From Candidatus Thorarchaeota archaeon MP8T_1 (GTDB taxonomy: Archaea; Asgardarchaeota; Thorarchaeia; Thorarchaeales; Thorarchaeaceae): DNA of 64,000 nucleotides. Each line of letters starts with the position of its first letter. The first letter of the stretch is position 1. The stretch lies in contig PJER01000004.1 in NCBI GenBank assembly GCA_002825465.1, positions 1 to 64,000 on the forward strand, read 5' to 3'. The position numbers and the translations under genes were made by a program. Below are positions 35,385-44,655 of this stretch, in pieces. Below the pieces are notes generated by a model, which did not search any database, had not been told where the DNA came from, and saw only the letters and a list, made by a program, of their open reading frames with translations.

Positions 35385-36638
35385 GTGAATACCGAAGAAC
35401 TTCTCGAGTCAATAACCACCAAACTGGACCAACTTCACCCTCTGGAAGATATCGAACCAGAGAGAATTCGTCCAGTCACAATCATGACTCGTGAGAGAAG
35501 GCAGCTAGGAGAACTCGAGAGAGAATTTCAGAAGGTCTTAGATGCCATCAAATATGATGAACGAATTCCCCCTTTGATTTCTAGATTGGCTGATATGCAT
35601 CTCCGTGAAGCTAATTTTGGAAGAGCGATTATCCTCTATGAGATGACCCTCGGCTTGGATAGCGACCAAGTACAGTCTTGGATAAATATGGGTCTAGCCT
35701 ATCTTATGGTTGGAAACCTCAAAGATGCAATCAGTTGCTTTGGAAGCGCACTCGCAATAGACCCAAACAGCATTAGTGGACTTATCTATCTGGCTCAAGC
35801 GCAATTACGGCAAGAGGAATTTGAGAATTGCAATAGTACTATCGATAAAGCCCTCCATCTAAACCCAGGTCATCCAAGAGCACTTCTTGTCAAGGCAAGG
35901 TACTTCAAAGCAATTGGACAACTTGAAATTGCAATTACTTGGTTGAAGCGATCAATACAACAAGATTCTCATTTTCTACCCGCAATGATGGAACTTGGTA
36001 GTGTGTACTTTTCATTAAAGAAACATAAAGAGGCAATTGATATTCTGACCGATGCTCTCGCTATTGATAGTGAACAACCCTATGCATTAGTCACTATGGG
36101 AGATATCTATCAAGACATGCATGATTCAGATACCGCGATTCATTATTATGATAAAGCTATCAGCATCAAATTTGATGACCCTGAGTTATGGATAAAAAAG
36201 GGAGACCTTCACAGATCGAGGAAGTCCTACCAACAAGCATCAAATGCATATCAAAAGGCAATCAATGCAAATCCAGAATATGTGAAGGCATGGGTAAGGA
36301 ATGGTTCGGTTATGATTCTGATGAAAGATGAAGGTACTGCATTAGAATATCTTAACACTGCTCTTGCCTTAGAACCAGATAATGCTGAAGTTTCACATCA
36401 GAGAGGGCTAATCTACTACTCGTTAGAACGCTACGATGAGGCATTGAACGATTTCGACAAGGCATTCTCCGTTGACCCAAGTAATCCGATGCATCTCTAT
36501 TTCAGAGCACTCATGCTTGAGATTTTAGATAGGAAAGATGAGGCAAAACGTACATGGGTTGTGGCTCAGAGTCTCTTCGAACAGGCAGGAGATGTCACGA
36601 AGGCAGCTGAATGCAAAGCCAGGATTAGGCATTTATAA
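35385..36638 (+). CDS. Large TPR protein
   Basis: A 417-residue protein. From residue about 60 to 410 it is a continuous superhelix of ten or so TPR hairpins (examples: AWVRNGSVMILMKDEGTALEYL, LYFRALMLEILDRKDEAK). No enzymatic domain or TM. The start is GTG 35385, with GAGGGG eight bases upstream. Likely a scaffold. The neighbours (surface protein, PLP enzyme) give no strong clue. About 110 bases separate it from the second PLP gene, so a joint transcript is possible. Confidence 0.85.
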   Translation: MNTEELLESITTKLDQLHPLEDIEPERIRPVTIMTRERRQLGELEREFQKVLDAIKYDERIPPLISRLADMHLREANFGRAIILYEMTLGLDSDQVQSWINMGLAYLMVGNLKDAISCFGSALAIDPNSISGLIYLAQAQLRQEEFENCNSTIDKALHLNPGHPRALLVKARYFKAIGQLEIAITWLKRSIQQDSHFLPAMMELGSVYFSLKKHKEAIDILTDALAIDSEQPYALVTMGDIYQDMHDSDTAIHYYDKAISIKFDDPELWIKKGDLHRSRKSYQQASNAYQKAINANPEYVKAWVRNGSVMILMKDEGTALEYLNTALALEPDNAEVSHQRGLIYYSLERYDEALNDFDKAFSVDPSNPMHLYFRALMLEILDRKDEAKRTWVVAQSLFEQAGDVTKAAECKARIRHL

Positions 36639-36749
36639 TGAATCAACAAGATATGTCTTCATATCGCCAAAAAAAATGGTTACAAGTATGAAATCACCAT
36701 TACGGTTATTAATGATAAACGTCTGATATCAGGGATACTGAGAAGTAAA

Positions 36750-37751
36750 ATGTCAGATGATTATGAGAGATTAATTAGGAAAAATGGACGCAAGGTCAAA
36801 TGGAGCGAATTTGTAGGTTCGACTACTTTTATTGAATCAAAGAACCTTGCTAAACAAGTTGGTTGTGAAAGACTGTATCTGAAATTTGAGGGCGGGAATC
36901 CTACCGGTACACAGAAGGATCGAATTGCACTAGCAATAATGGATGCAGCAAAACAACAGAATGCAACTGCAGTCACAACCGCTACTTGTGGGAATTTTGG
37001 TGCGGCACTAGCCTGGGCTGCAAGAGTCTTTGATATTCCAGCACACATCTTCATACCTGAGGGGTATCATGTTCCAAAGGATCGGATGAAACGTATCAAA
37101 GAAACAGGAGCAGAACTACATTTCGCACCGGGTCAATATGAAGACTTGGTGGAATTATCAAGCCAGACTGCAAAGGACGAGGGGTGGTTTGATGCCAATC
37201 CCGGAATGGACGGGACGAGGGACATATCCATTCAGGCATACGGAGAGATAGCAACCGAGATCTATCGAGATATTCGTAGACCTCCACACTATATATTCTG
37301 TCCAGTGGGGAATGGTACAACACTTGCAGGAATCCATTATGGATTCAAGCAACTTTTCGAAGCTGGGAAGATAAACTTCATACCTAAGGTCGTCGCTACG
37401 AGTACAAGACGTGGGAATCCAATAGTTAAATCGTTCAAGATGAACAGTAAAATTGTTGAAGATCTTGGTCGACATGAAATAAAAGAAACCAAGTTCAATG
37501 AACCCCTCACAAATTGGCATGCCTATGATGGCCAAGAGGCATTAGATGCAATATACGAATCACGAGGATTTGCTGATTATGCATCTGAAACGAAAATGGT
37601 TGAATATTCAAAATTACTGCGTCAAGAGGAAGGCCTCTATGTTCTTCCTGCGGCAGCAAGCACACTCGCAGTCATGCATGACCTTGCTGATGATAAGGTA
37701 ATCATGAAGGGAACATTTGCAGCAGTTCTAACAGGTCGAGACTTTGAGTAG
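36750..37751 (+). CDS. Threonine-synthase-like PLP enzyme, paralogue 2
   Basis: A 333-residue enzyme nearly identical in layout to the one at 31486-32484: K56 in GGNPTGTQKDR, CPVGNGTT, and an identical ending (LTGRDFE). The two copies differ most in the N-terminal 15 residues and in a few surface helices, for example AASFGNFGAALAWAAR against TATCGNFGAALAWAAR. Both keep the Lys and the phosphate loop, so neither is a dead copy. They probably arose by duplication and may have split in substrate. ATG 36750. Confidence 0.8.
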   Translation: MSDDYERLIRKNGRKVKWSEFVGSTTFIESKNLAKQVGCERLYLKFEGGNPTGTQKDRIALAIMDAAKQQNATAVTTATCGNFGAALAWAARVFDIPAHIFIPEGYHVPKDRMKRIKETGAELHFAPGQYEDLVELSSQTAKDEGWFDANPGMDGTRDISIQAYGEIATEIYRDIRRPPHYIFCPVGNGTTLAGIHYGFKQLFEAGKINFIPKVVATSTRRGNPIVKSFKMNSKIVEDLGRHEIKETKFNEPLTNWHAYDGQEALDAIYESRGFADYASETKMVEYSKLLRQEEGLYVLPAAASTLAVMHDLADDKVIMKGTFAAVLTGRDFE

Positions 37752-37758
37752 AGGGAAA

Positions 37759-38274
37759 CTACAGAGTTCGACTCATTGTGATGTTTCCATCATCCTCAAT
37801 ACATTGAACCAGAAATCCTGCGGTCTCATAGAATCTCTGTAACGGAATTCCGTCCTCATTCTCAGCTTCGGTATCGAGTTCAATTGCATCATAACCATTA
37901 GCCTTAGCCCATTTGATTAGGTGATTGAGCATAATTTTGCCAATCCCCTTTCCTTTCCTTCGGACTGCAAATGTGTCCAAATAGAAAGTATTACCATTTT
38001 CACGATTGATTTTGTATCCTAAGATAACACCCTCAGGAGTATCATTTACCAATAAAAATAGGAATAACAAATTCTCTTTCCGTAATCTTTCTTCAAGTTC
38101 CACTCTATCATAACGCAATGATTCTCGAAAAGACTGAGCTTCAAGTTCATGAAACCACATCTGATGTTTCTCAGATGGTGATTCAGGGATTATGATACAT
38201 AAGGTACTTCCTAGACTAGCCTCTAGCTCTCGCACCAGAGAGTCCCAAATATCATAAGAGGAAGAGGAGTCCAA
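37759..38274 (-). CDS. GNAT N-acetyltransferase of the ATP-grasp cluster
   Basis: A 171-residue protein with a GNAT core: strand FYLDTFAVRR, acetyl-CoA loop RRKGKGIGKIML, then AIELDTEAENEDGIPLQRFYETAGF. TTG 38274 is preceded by GAGAGGGG at the right spacing. It begins 14 bases after the stop of the ATP-grasp gene and is the last gene of a five-gene minus-strand run. It could acetylate the product of that cluster; the acceptor is unknown. Confidence 0.8.
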   Translation of the reverse strand: MDSSSSYDIWDSLVRELEASLGSTLCIIIPESPSEKHQMWFHELEAQSFRESLRYDRVELEERLRKENLLFLFLLVNDTPEGVILGYKINRENGNTFYLDTFAVRRKGKGIGKIMLNHLIKWAKANGYDAIELDTEAENEDGIPLQRFYETAGFLVQCIEDDGNITMSRTL

Positions 38275-38288
38275 TAGAAACCCCTCTC

Positions 38289-39284
38289 CTATTTCTTTAG
38301 CCCATATCTTTGAATTGCTGAATCGAGTATCTTCTCCACTAGCTGATCATAGGTGTACCCTGACTTGAAGGCCATGTATGGATAGAATGAGATGTCTTTG
38401 TTCTCCAGATCAAAGTCCATTCCAGGTAACGGGTTGATTTCCAAGAAGTAGATTTTTCCGCTCTTGTCCATGCGAAAGTCAATTCTAGCAAAATCTGGAA
38501 CAGCTAATAATCTACATATAGAGATGGATATTTGCTTCAACTGTTTCTTCAGTTCAAGAGGAATCTTTGCAGGACAGATATAGTGGTCTAATTCCTCATA
38601 GATAGTTTTAGCACGCTGACCATAAACGCCACCGACATCAGCAGGAAACTTTGTAAAATCGATTTCTAGGATAGCTAGAACCTGTGGATTACGCGAAAGA
38701 CAATTCAGGACACCCACACTGAATTCACGTCCTTGGATGAACTGCTCTACCAAGATTGGTTGCTGATATTCATTCAGCATTGAGGATAGTTTCTTGCTAA
38801 GTTGCAATTTATCCGCGACAACATTATCCTCATTGATGCCAACAGATGAGCCTTCCTCATTAGGTTTCAATATGAGTGGAAATTTGAAATCAACTCCATT
38901 GAGATGCTTCGGACTACTCAGAATGTGAAACTCAGGTGTCAGAATTTTATGATATGCTAGAAACTTCTTTGCCCAGCCCTTGTTCAGACATACAGCCGAA
39001 GACAGGACATTTGCACCAACATAGGGAATTCCAAGCATCTCTAAGATAGCAGGTACATGAGACTCACGGCTCTCCCCACGGACACCCTCAGCTCTATTAA
39101 AGACAAGATCAGGTTTGATCGTCTTTAGGGATTCTGTAATATTCTCGTCTGCTTCGATGAAGACGTATTCATGCCCCGCAGCTTCGATTCCATGTTTTAT
39201 CAACTCGATTGTATGAGGTGGATCGTATTCTACCTCAAATTCAGAGTCGGTTTTTCTAGTATTCAGTATTAGTGCAACTTTCAT
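38289..39284 (-). CDS. D-Ala-D-Ala-ligase-like ATP-grasp enzyme
   Basis: A 331-residue ATP-grasp protein resembling D-Ala-D-Ala ligases: substrate/helix region VFNRAEGVRGESRESHVP, ATP-lid LILKPNEEGSSVGI, LVEQFIQGREFSVGVL, and the metal-binding signature FLEINPLPGMD. Members join an amino acid carboxylate with an amine via acyl phosphate. Archaea without murein are not expected to make D-Ala-D-Ala, so another peptide bond seems more likely. The frame opens at TTG 39299, but ATG 39284 fits the family's short N-terminus. It lies between the PP-loop gene and the GNAT. Confidence 0.85.
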   Translation of the reverse strand: MKVALILNTRKTDSEFEVEYDPPHTIELIKHGIEAAGHEYVFIEADENITESLKTIKPDLVFNRAEGVRGESRESHVPAILEMLGIPYVGANVLSSAVCLNKGWAKKFLAYHKILTPEFHILSSPKHLNGVDFKFPLILKPNEEGSSVGINEDNVVADKLQLSKKLSSMLNEYQQPILVEQFIQGREFSVGVLNCLSRNPQVLAILEIDFTKFPADVGGVYGQRAKTIYEELDHYICPAKIPLELKKQLKQISISICRLLAVPDFARIDFRMDKSGKIYFLEINPLPGMDFDLENKDISFYPYMAFKSGYTYDQLVEKILDSAIQRYGLKK

Positions 39285-39356
39285 AGAAAATCGCCACAAT
39301 TTAGGTACTTATCATTTTTAATCTTTAACTAATGACTAAATTACTGTTTTGTTTCA

Positions 39357-40715
39357 TTATAACTCGAAAGAATCGACCTCTTCTTTGAAAATTGATAAAG
39401 TTGCATCTTTCAGTTCTTTAGGAATACTAATTGGATCGTAGATAGTGGTAAATTTCTTGAATAGCTCATCCTCTCTTTCCTTGGCAGTCTGATACATCTC
39501 CGAATTCTTGAAATCCTCAACTAAACCTCCTTTTGCATTCTTACGTACAGCAGAATAGAATGCAAATAATTGCTCATCCATAGCGGTCCCTGAATGTAAA
39601 TAGGGAAGATTAGATTTCCCACCAAAGAGAGTGAAGTGATTTCTATGCTTTCTCTCAAGCATGTTTTGAGTGAAACCAACTGCCTTAGGATCGACACCGC
39701 CGCCTTCACAGAGTAAGTACATCTTTGCACAGATCGAACAGTTGTGACACCAACGATAGTCTCGCCCAGATTCGGTCTCCGTAAAGCAACTCATTTGATA
39801 TTTCGCATAAGAAGGATACCTGTGTACAAGAATTCTCTGTACCATCATGTCCATCAAAGGTTCAATGAGACTGCCTGTTCTGATCGATCTTCCAGAAAAC
39901 AACTGAGTCATCTGATCGATATGGACCGTCCAGTTATGTGTCTGGTCCCAGCAGGGATTTACAAGCCATCCGTATTTGTCAAAATACGTTGCAGATGTTG
40001 TCTGTTCATTCCCAAAGAGAATGTACTTACCCTGAAGGGCGTATGCAAGTGGAATGCACTCAAGAGCGTATTCGGTTGATTGTAAAGCCCATCCAAATTC
40101 AGAGAATGGAAGTCCCAAGTATGGATAGTCACGAAGTTTACCAGTCTCATGATTGATTATATGTAGGTCTTTGTTGAACTCTTTTTTGAAATCCTTTGCA
40201 AGAGCAGTCTTATGCTTCTCTTCATATGTCATGCTGGGCTCGATAAAGTATGCCATCTCAGGATCGAGTCCAAGTTCATCTGCAATAGCATATGTAAGGA
40301 GACTATCCTTTCCAAAACTCATGCCGATAATTGCTCGAAATCCACCATCTACAGGAGCGTCAGATGGTACTTTGATAACTGGGTCTAGAAAGTGGTATTG
40401 TGTATTGAAGAATTTGCGCATATATTCGACTGTATCAGTGCCATCAACTTCAGTACAAGAGGGAATATCTCTAAAGAAGTTCTCGACAAAATACGATTCC
40501 AATAGTGGACGCCCTGAGTCATAAACGATTTCGGGTTCATTGAAAACAATTGGTAAGTGCATCGTCGTTGCTAACGCCAGATTATCAACTAGTGCAAGTC
40601 TGGTCTCAAGAGGTGTCTTTTTCCAAGAATTACCAGGGTATGTTATTGGAAGCTTAGCACCTTTGTATTGAATATTAAGACCGTTTTCCATTGATTCAGA
40701 GCCAATCTTGAGCAT
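39357..40715 (-). CDS. PP-loop ATPase, MurL-like
   Basis: A 452-residue protein with the PP-loop motif GMSFGKDSL near residue 130 (SGGKDS class; adenine nucleotide alpha-hydrolase fold) and a Cys-rich WCHNCSICAKMYLLC segment near 335. Together these recall the MurL group, which inverts a glutamate in a peptide carrier via an adenylated acyl intermediate. I cannot decide between this and another PP-loop ligase. Start ATG 40715 is preferred to GTG 40724. Neighbours are an ATP-grasp ligase downstream and a methyltransferase upstream, which suits a peptide-modifying pathway. Confidence 0.65.
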   Translation of the reverse strand: MLKIGSESMENGLNIQYKGAKLPITYPGNSWKKTPLETRLALVDNLALATTMHLPIVFNEPEIVYDSGRPLLESYFVENFFRDIPSCTEVDGTDTVEYMRKFFNTQYHFLDPVIKVPSDAPVDGGFRAIIGMSFGKDSLLTYAIADELGLDPEMAYFIEPSMTYEEKHKTALAKDFKKEFNKDLHIINHETGKLRDYPYLGLPFSEFGWALQSTEYALECIPLAYALQGKYILFGNEQTTSATYFDKYGWLVNPCWDQTHNWTVHIDQMTQLFSGRSIRTGSLIEPLMDMMVQRILVHRYPSYAKYQMSCFTETESGRDYRWCHNCSICAKMYLLCEGGGVDPKAVGFTQNMLERKHRNHFTLFGGKSNLPYLHSGTAMDEQLFAFYSAVRKNAKGGLVEDFKNSEMYQTAKEREDELFKKFTTIYDPISIPKELKDATLSIFKEEVDSFEL

Positions 40716-40777
40716 AATCAACACGACCTTTTTTGAATGGTGATAACACTATTTGATGCTTTAAAACTAACTCACAA

Positions 40778-41491
40778 TTATTTCTTCCTGAGAATTCCCA
40801 CATGATAATCTAGTTCACCAAACACAGTATCCAGGTACCAGCCAGCTTGAACTGCTAATTCGTTCATAAGGTCTAATCCACAGAAGAGAAGGTACCACCA
40901 ATCGTCATCTACATCATCTTTGTATCGATTTCTCAATCGAATCTGTCCAGGAAGTCTTCCTTGTGCTCGATTCTTAGCATGATATTCAAGATGAACAGGA
41001 TCATTAGTATCTTCAGGGTCTCTAGAACCTGCTAGTATTACAGCATCTTCAGTTGTTATTTGGTGTAGTTGTTTTAGCATCTTCACAACACCATCAGGAG
41101 TTCCCGCAAGACCAAAGTTATTGCCATAGAGAACGACAGTATTGAACTTAGGCGAATCAAGTGTGATATCCGTAGCTGACATGAGAAACACATTCTCATG
41201 ACCACGCTTATGACACAACTCTACTGCAAGTGGAGAGAGCTCGATGCCATAATACTCCATACCCTGACTCTTTACATAATCTCCAACTCTAGCAACACCA
41301 CAGCCAATATCCAAGAATGGACCTTTTCGACCCACGATTGCTTCTTTCTCAGCTGGATACCATTCATTATAGGGTGCAAGAAGAGGCTCTATAGAGGCGT
41401 GTCGGATGAATCCATCATCCCGCTCGATGATATAGTTTGGATCTTTTCCTTCAAGTGCATCACGATAAATTCTACCAAAAGTATCTGGCAT
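40778..41491 (-). CDS. SAM-dependent methyltransferase (cluster)
   Basis: A 237-residue class I methyltransferase: motif I FLDIGCGVARVG, post-I acidic residue in YYGIELSP, and a further strand FNTVVLYGNNFG. The frame extends to 41587, but that would overlap the previous gene by 56 bases, and the extension looks unrelated; ATG 41491 is preferred. Acceptor unknown. Second gene of the five-gene minus-strand run. Confidence 0.8.
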   Translation of the reverse strand: MPDTFGRIYRDALEGKDPNYIIERDDGFIRHASIEPLLAPYNEWYPAEKEAIVGRKGPFLDIGCGVARVGDYVKSQGMEYYGIELSPLAVELCHKRGHENVFLMSATDITLDSPKFNTVVLYGNNFGLAGTPDGVVKMLKQLHQITTEDAVILAGSRDPEDTNDPVHLEYHAKNRAQGRLPGQIRLRNRYKDDVDDDWWYLLFCGLDLMNELAVQAGWYLDTVFGELDYHVGILRKK

Positions 41492-41531
41492 GCTTCTGTA
41501 TATACTGAGCTTGGTGAAGAATCTTGAGGTT

Positions 41532-42131
41532 CTATTCAGGCTTTTGCAATTTGAGATAGTACAAGAATTCTTCCTCGTTCCTATCAATTTCCTTGAACCC
41601 TATTTCTTCTGCGGGAGTGAGGATTGTGTTGATATCTTGGTCACGCATCCGACCACCATATCCTGTTTCGACAACTCTTCCATCAGGCAGATGAATTGTA
41701 AGAAAGATAACTGGTCGCTTCTTGTCTTCGGGAGGAATTTTGAATACTGGATCCCATATCAGGAACTTCCCACCTGGTTTCATGACTCGCCATACTTCTT
41801 TCAAAATATCCTTGAAATCAATATCAGGAATATACATGAATGTGAAAAATGCAGTAACAGTTGAAAAAGTGGCATCTAGAAATTTGAGCTCCTTCATATC
41901 CATGAGAATCTTGAGGGATTCGTTATTGGTCTCCTCAAGCTCTACTCGAATTTTATCGATTGCAATAACATTGCGTCCTTTCATTAGTCCGATGATACCT
42001 TCACCGCCACCGCCAAGATCTAAAACCCAATCATCATTGGTATCAAAATCAATCAAACTAATTTCCTGTTTGGGAATAACATAGAATTGGCTCAAATCGA
42101 TATCAGGATGTTCTTCATCAGCATTGGTCAT
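41532..42131 (-). CDS. SAM-dependent methyltransferase (cluster, first gene)
   Basis: A 199-residue class I methyltransferase: motif I VLDLGGGGEGIIG, then AIDKIRVELEE for ribose binding, VTAFFTFMYIPD, and VWRVMKPGGKFLIWD for motif III/IV. Short N-terminal segment. No clear sequence similarity to the next methyltransferase beyond the fold. Likely the first gene of the five-gene cluster (gap of 40 bases to the next). Substrate unknown. Confidence 0.8.
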   Translation of the reverse strand: MTNADEEHPDIDLSQFYVIPKQEISLIDFDTNDDWVLDLGGGGEGIIGLMKGRNVIAIDKIRVELEETNNESLKILMDMKELKFLDATFSTVTAFFTFMYIPDIDFKDILKEVWRVMKPGGKFLIWDPVFKIPPEDKKRPVIFLTIHLPDGRVVETGYGGRMRDQDINTILTPAEEIGFKEIDRNEEEFLYYLKLQKPE

Positions 42132-42197
42132 AAAACGAGAATATAGTGGAGATATAGATAAAGACGATGATTAGTGCGACTAGAAAAAAGAAGAGAA

Positions 42198-42216
42198 GAA
42201 GGGGAAAGTCCCCTTC
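42198..42216 (-). terminator. Terminator after beta-rich surface protein gene
   Basis: GAAGGGGA (42198-42205) and TCCCCTTC (42209-42216) form a perfect 8-bp stem with a three-base loop. On the minus strand a CTTCTCTTCTTTTTTCTA tract follows. It lies 13 bases after the gene end. Confidence 0.65.
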
Positions 42217-42228
42217 AAAAATACAATA

Positions 42229-42987
42229 TTATGTTACAGTCGCGTCAATACCACCAGTTGTCGTCTGAGCAACGATGGTAAGAGTCTGATCTGCTGTATC
42301 ATAGTCAGATGTTTCATAGTGGTTTGCTGTAATCTGAGTCCAACCAGGAGCAGTTATGTCAACACCACCAACAGTTACTGCACACTCAATACTTCCGCCA
42401 ACACCAAGTGGGTAATCGACTGTAATGTCAATGCCCCCAGTTGTTGTTTGTAAATCGAATGTGACATCACCCATGAGAGCTGTTTCTTCAGCCATCTCTA
42501 GGGATATGCCGCCAGTAGTTGCAACCAGAGAGATATCACCAACGTGTGCATTCTCATCCAACTCTACTGCAAGACCTCCTGCTGCTACATTAACATCGAG
42601 TGTGTAGTTAAGTCCACTACCTAGAGTGATGTTAACAGCAGCGGCAGTATAATCAAGAGTGATTGTATTGCTAGCGAACGTTACAGTGGGTTCTCCGTCT
42701 CTCTCGAGAGTTGTATTATCAACTCTCATAGCAATATCATATAGTAATGAGTCATCATTGACAAATACGATATAGACACCACCTGCACCAAGGTCCAGAT
42801 TTAACGTCACTGTTTCGTTAGTATCACCAACATCAGCTTCGAAGGAGAAGTCTGTGGTTGCGGGATTCGTATTCCAGTTCCAGTTGTTGGAACCATAGTA
42901 GGAAATGAGCCCTACAGAAATGGCACCAATCGCGAGGACTGCGAATATACAGATTACAAGACTTGTGTTTCTTTGATAGTTACTCAA
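42229..42987 (-). CDS. Membrane-anchored protein with repeated TTGGI strands (DUF4097-like)
   Basis: A 252-residue protein: one N-terminal TM (about 8-30), then a beta-rich region of repeated strands with the recurring TTGGI/AAGG(L/V) pattern (four or more copies), as in DUF4097/LiaF-type beta-helices. No catalytic residue visible. The frame opens at GTG 43029 inside the previous gene; TTG 42987, two bases past the regulator's stop and with AAAGGTG upstream, is better. It lies directly behind a winged-helix regulator gene and two paralogous six-TM proteins, so a membrane stress or surface-sensing unit is inferred. Confidence 0.6.
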   Translation of the reverse strand: MSNYQRNTSLVICIFAVLAIGAISVGLISYYGSNNWNWNTNPATTDFSFEADVGDTNETVTLNLDLGAGGVYIVFVNDDSLLYDIAMRVDNTTLERDGEPTVTFASNTITLDYTAAAVNITLGSGLNYTLDVNVAAGGLAVELDENAHVGDISLVATTGGISLEMAEETALMGDVTFDLQTTTGGIDITVDYPLGVGGSIECAVTVGGVDITAPGWTQITANHYETSDYDTADQTLTIVAQTTTGGIDATVT

Positions 42988-42989
42988 TA

Positions 42990-43613
42990 TTATACACCTT
43001 TTCTGTGAGACCTGAGAAAAGCTGTCCACTTCTCTCGAAGCTCTCTATATTTCGAATCTTCTTCCAGAGCAAAGCGACGCACGATTCGCGATACCTCGCC
43101 TCGTTGTGAGGATGAGAGTTTATCATACTCGACCTCGTTTACAATAAGATTGCGAGAACTGATTTCGTTCTCACGATTTATCATCGCCGTCAATAGATCC
43201 ACTGCCTGCTCAGTCTGACGCTCTGGAACGTCAATTCCATAGACTGAGAGGCTTGTAATTATGGACTCTAGGCGTTTTGTGGCATCATCCCCAGTGGCTT
43301 GCACCATCTCACTGATTCCCATGCGGTACTCACGTGCAGATGCTCGATAGTATCGTTGTACAATACCAGTCGGGGTTGCCTCAGTTCGTTCTTCAAAGAC
43401 AAGACCAGCTTCTTTCAGCTTCTGAATGTGGTGTAAAATAGTACCAGGATTTTTTCCAGTAACACCTGAAAGCTGCTTCACTGTCATTGCATCCTTGACA
43501 AGATAGTCAAAGACGATTTTTGCTCGTGTAGGCTCCATCAGAAGCTTGATCAGCTCTTTGTCTTCAATGACTTCCATATCTTTGACTCTTGGTTTCTTTG
43601 TGGAGCCAGACAT
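42990..43613 (-). CDS. ArsR-like winged-helix transcription regulator
   Basis: A 207-residue protein. Residues about 18-90 form a winged helix: DKELIKLLMEPTRAKIVFDYL, MTVKQLSGVTGKNPGTILHHIQKLKEAGLV, and a wing ERTEATPTGIVQRYYRA. The C-terminal helical half is probably for dimerisation. GGAGGTG, encoded by the last codons of the upstream membrane-protein gene, precedes ATG 43613. It may control its own operon, but no operator is assigned to it. Confidence 0.85.
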   Translation of the reverse strand: MSGSTKKPRVKDMEVIEDKELIKLLMEPTRAKIVFDYLVKDAMTVKQLSGVTGKNPGTILHHIQKLKEAGLVFEERTEATPTGIVQRYYRASAREYRMGISEMVQATGDDATKRLESIITSLSVYGIDVPERQTEQAVDLLTAMINRENEISSRNLIVNEVEYDKLSSSQRGEVSRIVRRFALEEDSKYRELREKWTAFLRSHRKGV

Positions 43614-43618
43614 ATTTT

Positions 43619-44581
43619 CTATACACCTCCGATAAAGCTTGGACCTGTTTCCTCATCTTCTAGGGTGTGTTCATAATCATCATCAGCTGTCAGGATCATG
43701 TAGATTCGAGTTAGACCGATACTTAGTGCAGGCATGTAGAGGAATAGTAGGATTATGCCAGCGGGTATCATATAGACCATCAAGAGTCCACCAAGTGGAG
43801 TGATCGTAGGATTAACCGTATCAAACGCAAATGGCATCACAAAGATGGGGGCAATTAATACAACAAGGACCAAGATGAATGCAATCCAGACACCAAAGAC
43901 ACGATCAAAGTATCTGATACTCATTCTAATAGATCGCTTTGTTGATTCGAAGACTGAATATCCATCAATTATTGAAGGAAATATCATCGATAACATCCCG
44001 ACACTAAATACTATCCATATTGCGAACAATGCGAATAACATAGAGTTGATAGCTGTTGTTGGTCCTGAACTTATGAACGCAAGACTCAGGAAATCTTCGC
44101 CGAGAATTGCTGTTCCTGCAAGTAATCCCAACATCACTGGTCCTAACACAACAAGGAATAGAATTAATCCACCACCAGCCAAGGAAAAGAATTCTTTCTT
44201 GTACCAGGTGAAGACACCTTCTGCTCGTGCCCCTTCACTCTCTACAATTTCGCGTCCAATACCAAACATTGCACCTATTGCGACGCAGATAGGAGCTATG
44301 AAAGGCAGTGCGAACAGGAATGATCCCAAAGCGATGGTAGTAACTCCACCAGGAGTTATTGAACTACCAAACGATTCGAAGAAGAGGGTAAATCCTTCAA
44401 ATCCCCCCACTATGAAGAAGAGAGGAATGAAGATCATAGCAGCGACTACTACTATGAGCAAGAGCGAAACGATGACAACACCGATCAATGCGAGGAGGTA
44501 GGTAAGCACATTCTTTGTTGCAAACTTGAAACTGACCTTCAAGTCTTCAAGAATTGTTGAGAAGCTCGCGTTTTTCATCAT
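43619..44581 (-). CDS. Six-TM membrane protein, paralogue A
   Basis: A 320-residue protein with six TM segments and a short N-terminal segment (FSTILEDLKVSFKFATKN) that has the same pattern as in the neighbouring paralogue (FNTILNDMKTSLRQAYGS). Short loops, including YKKEFFSLAGGG and YFDRVFGVW. The pair belongs to a membrane family (DUF6159-like) of unknown activity. The ATG pair at 44581 is preceded by GGGTGTGATAA. Encoded directly before the wHTH gene (five bases) and 75 bases after paralogue B with a hairpin between. Confidence 0.7.
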   Translation of the reverse strand: MMKNASFSTILEDLKVSFKFATKNVLTYLLALIGVVIVSLLLIVVVAAMIFIPLFFIVGGFEGFTLFFESFGSSITPGGVTTIALGSFLFALPFIAPICVAIGAMFGIGREIVESEGARAEGVFTWYKKEFFSLAGGGLILFLVVLGPVMLGLLAGTAILGEDFLSLAFISSGPTTAINSMLFALFAIWIVFSVGMLSMIFPSIIDGYSVFESTKRSIRMSIRYFDRVFGVWIAFILVLVVLIAPIFVMPFAFDTVNPTITPLGGLLMVYMIPAGIILLFLYMPALSIGLTRIYMILTADDDYEHTLEDEETGPSFIGGV

Positions 44582-44605
44582 TTATCACACCCAAAAAGAT
44601 AGGAA

Positions 44606-44642
44606 GAGAGTGTCTTCAAAGTTTCCATTCAAAGACACTCTC
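44606..44642 (-). terminator. 11-bp hairpin between membrane-protein paralogues
   Basis: GAGAGTGTCTT (44606-44616) pairs with AAGACACTCTC (44632-44642), 11 bp perfect, with a 15-base loop. On the minus strand it is followed by CTATCTTTTT. It ends paralogue B transcripts or attenuates read-through into paralogue A and the regulator. Confidence 0.6.
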
Positions 44643-44655
44643 ATGTTCATTTCAC

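Noticed and set aside
41492..41587. N-terminal extension of the 40778 methyltransferase
   Set aside because: It overlaps the upstream methyltransferase gene in another frame and adds Lys/Ser/Thr-rich sequence unlike the family.
43800..44501. Plus-strand open frame of 233 codons
   Set aside because: It runs antisense to the six-TM paralogue A; its odd Asn/Pro/Thr composition is that of a reverse-complement hydrophobic gene.
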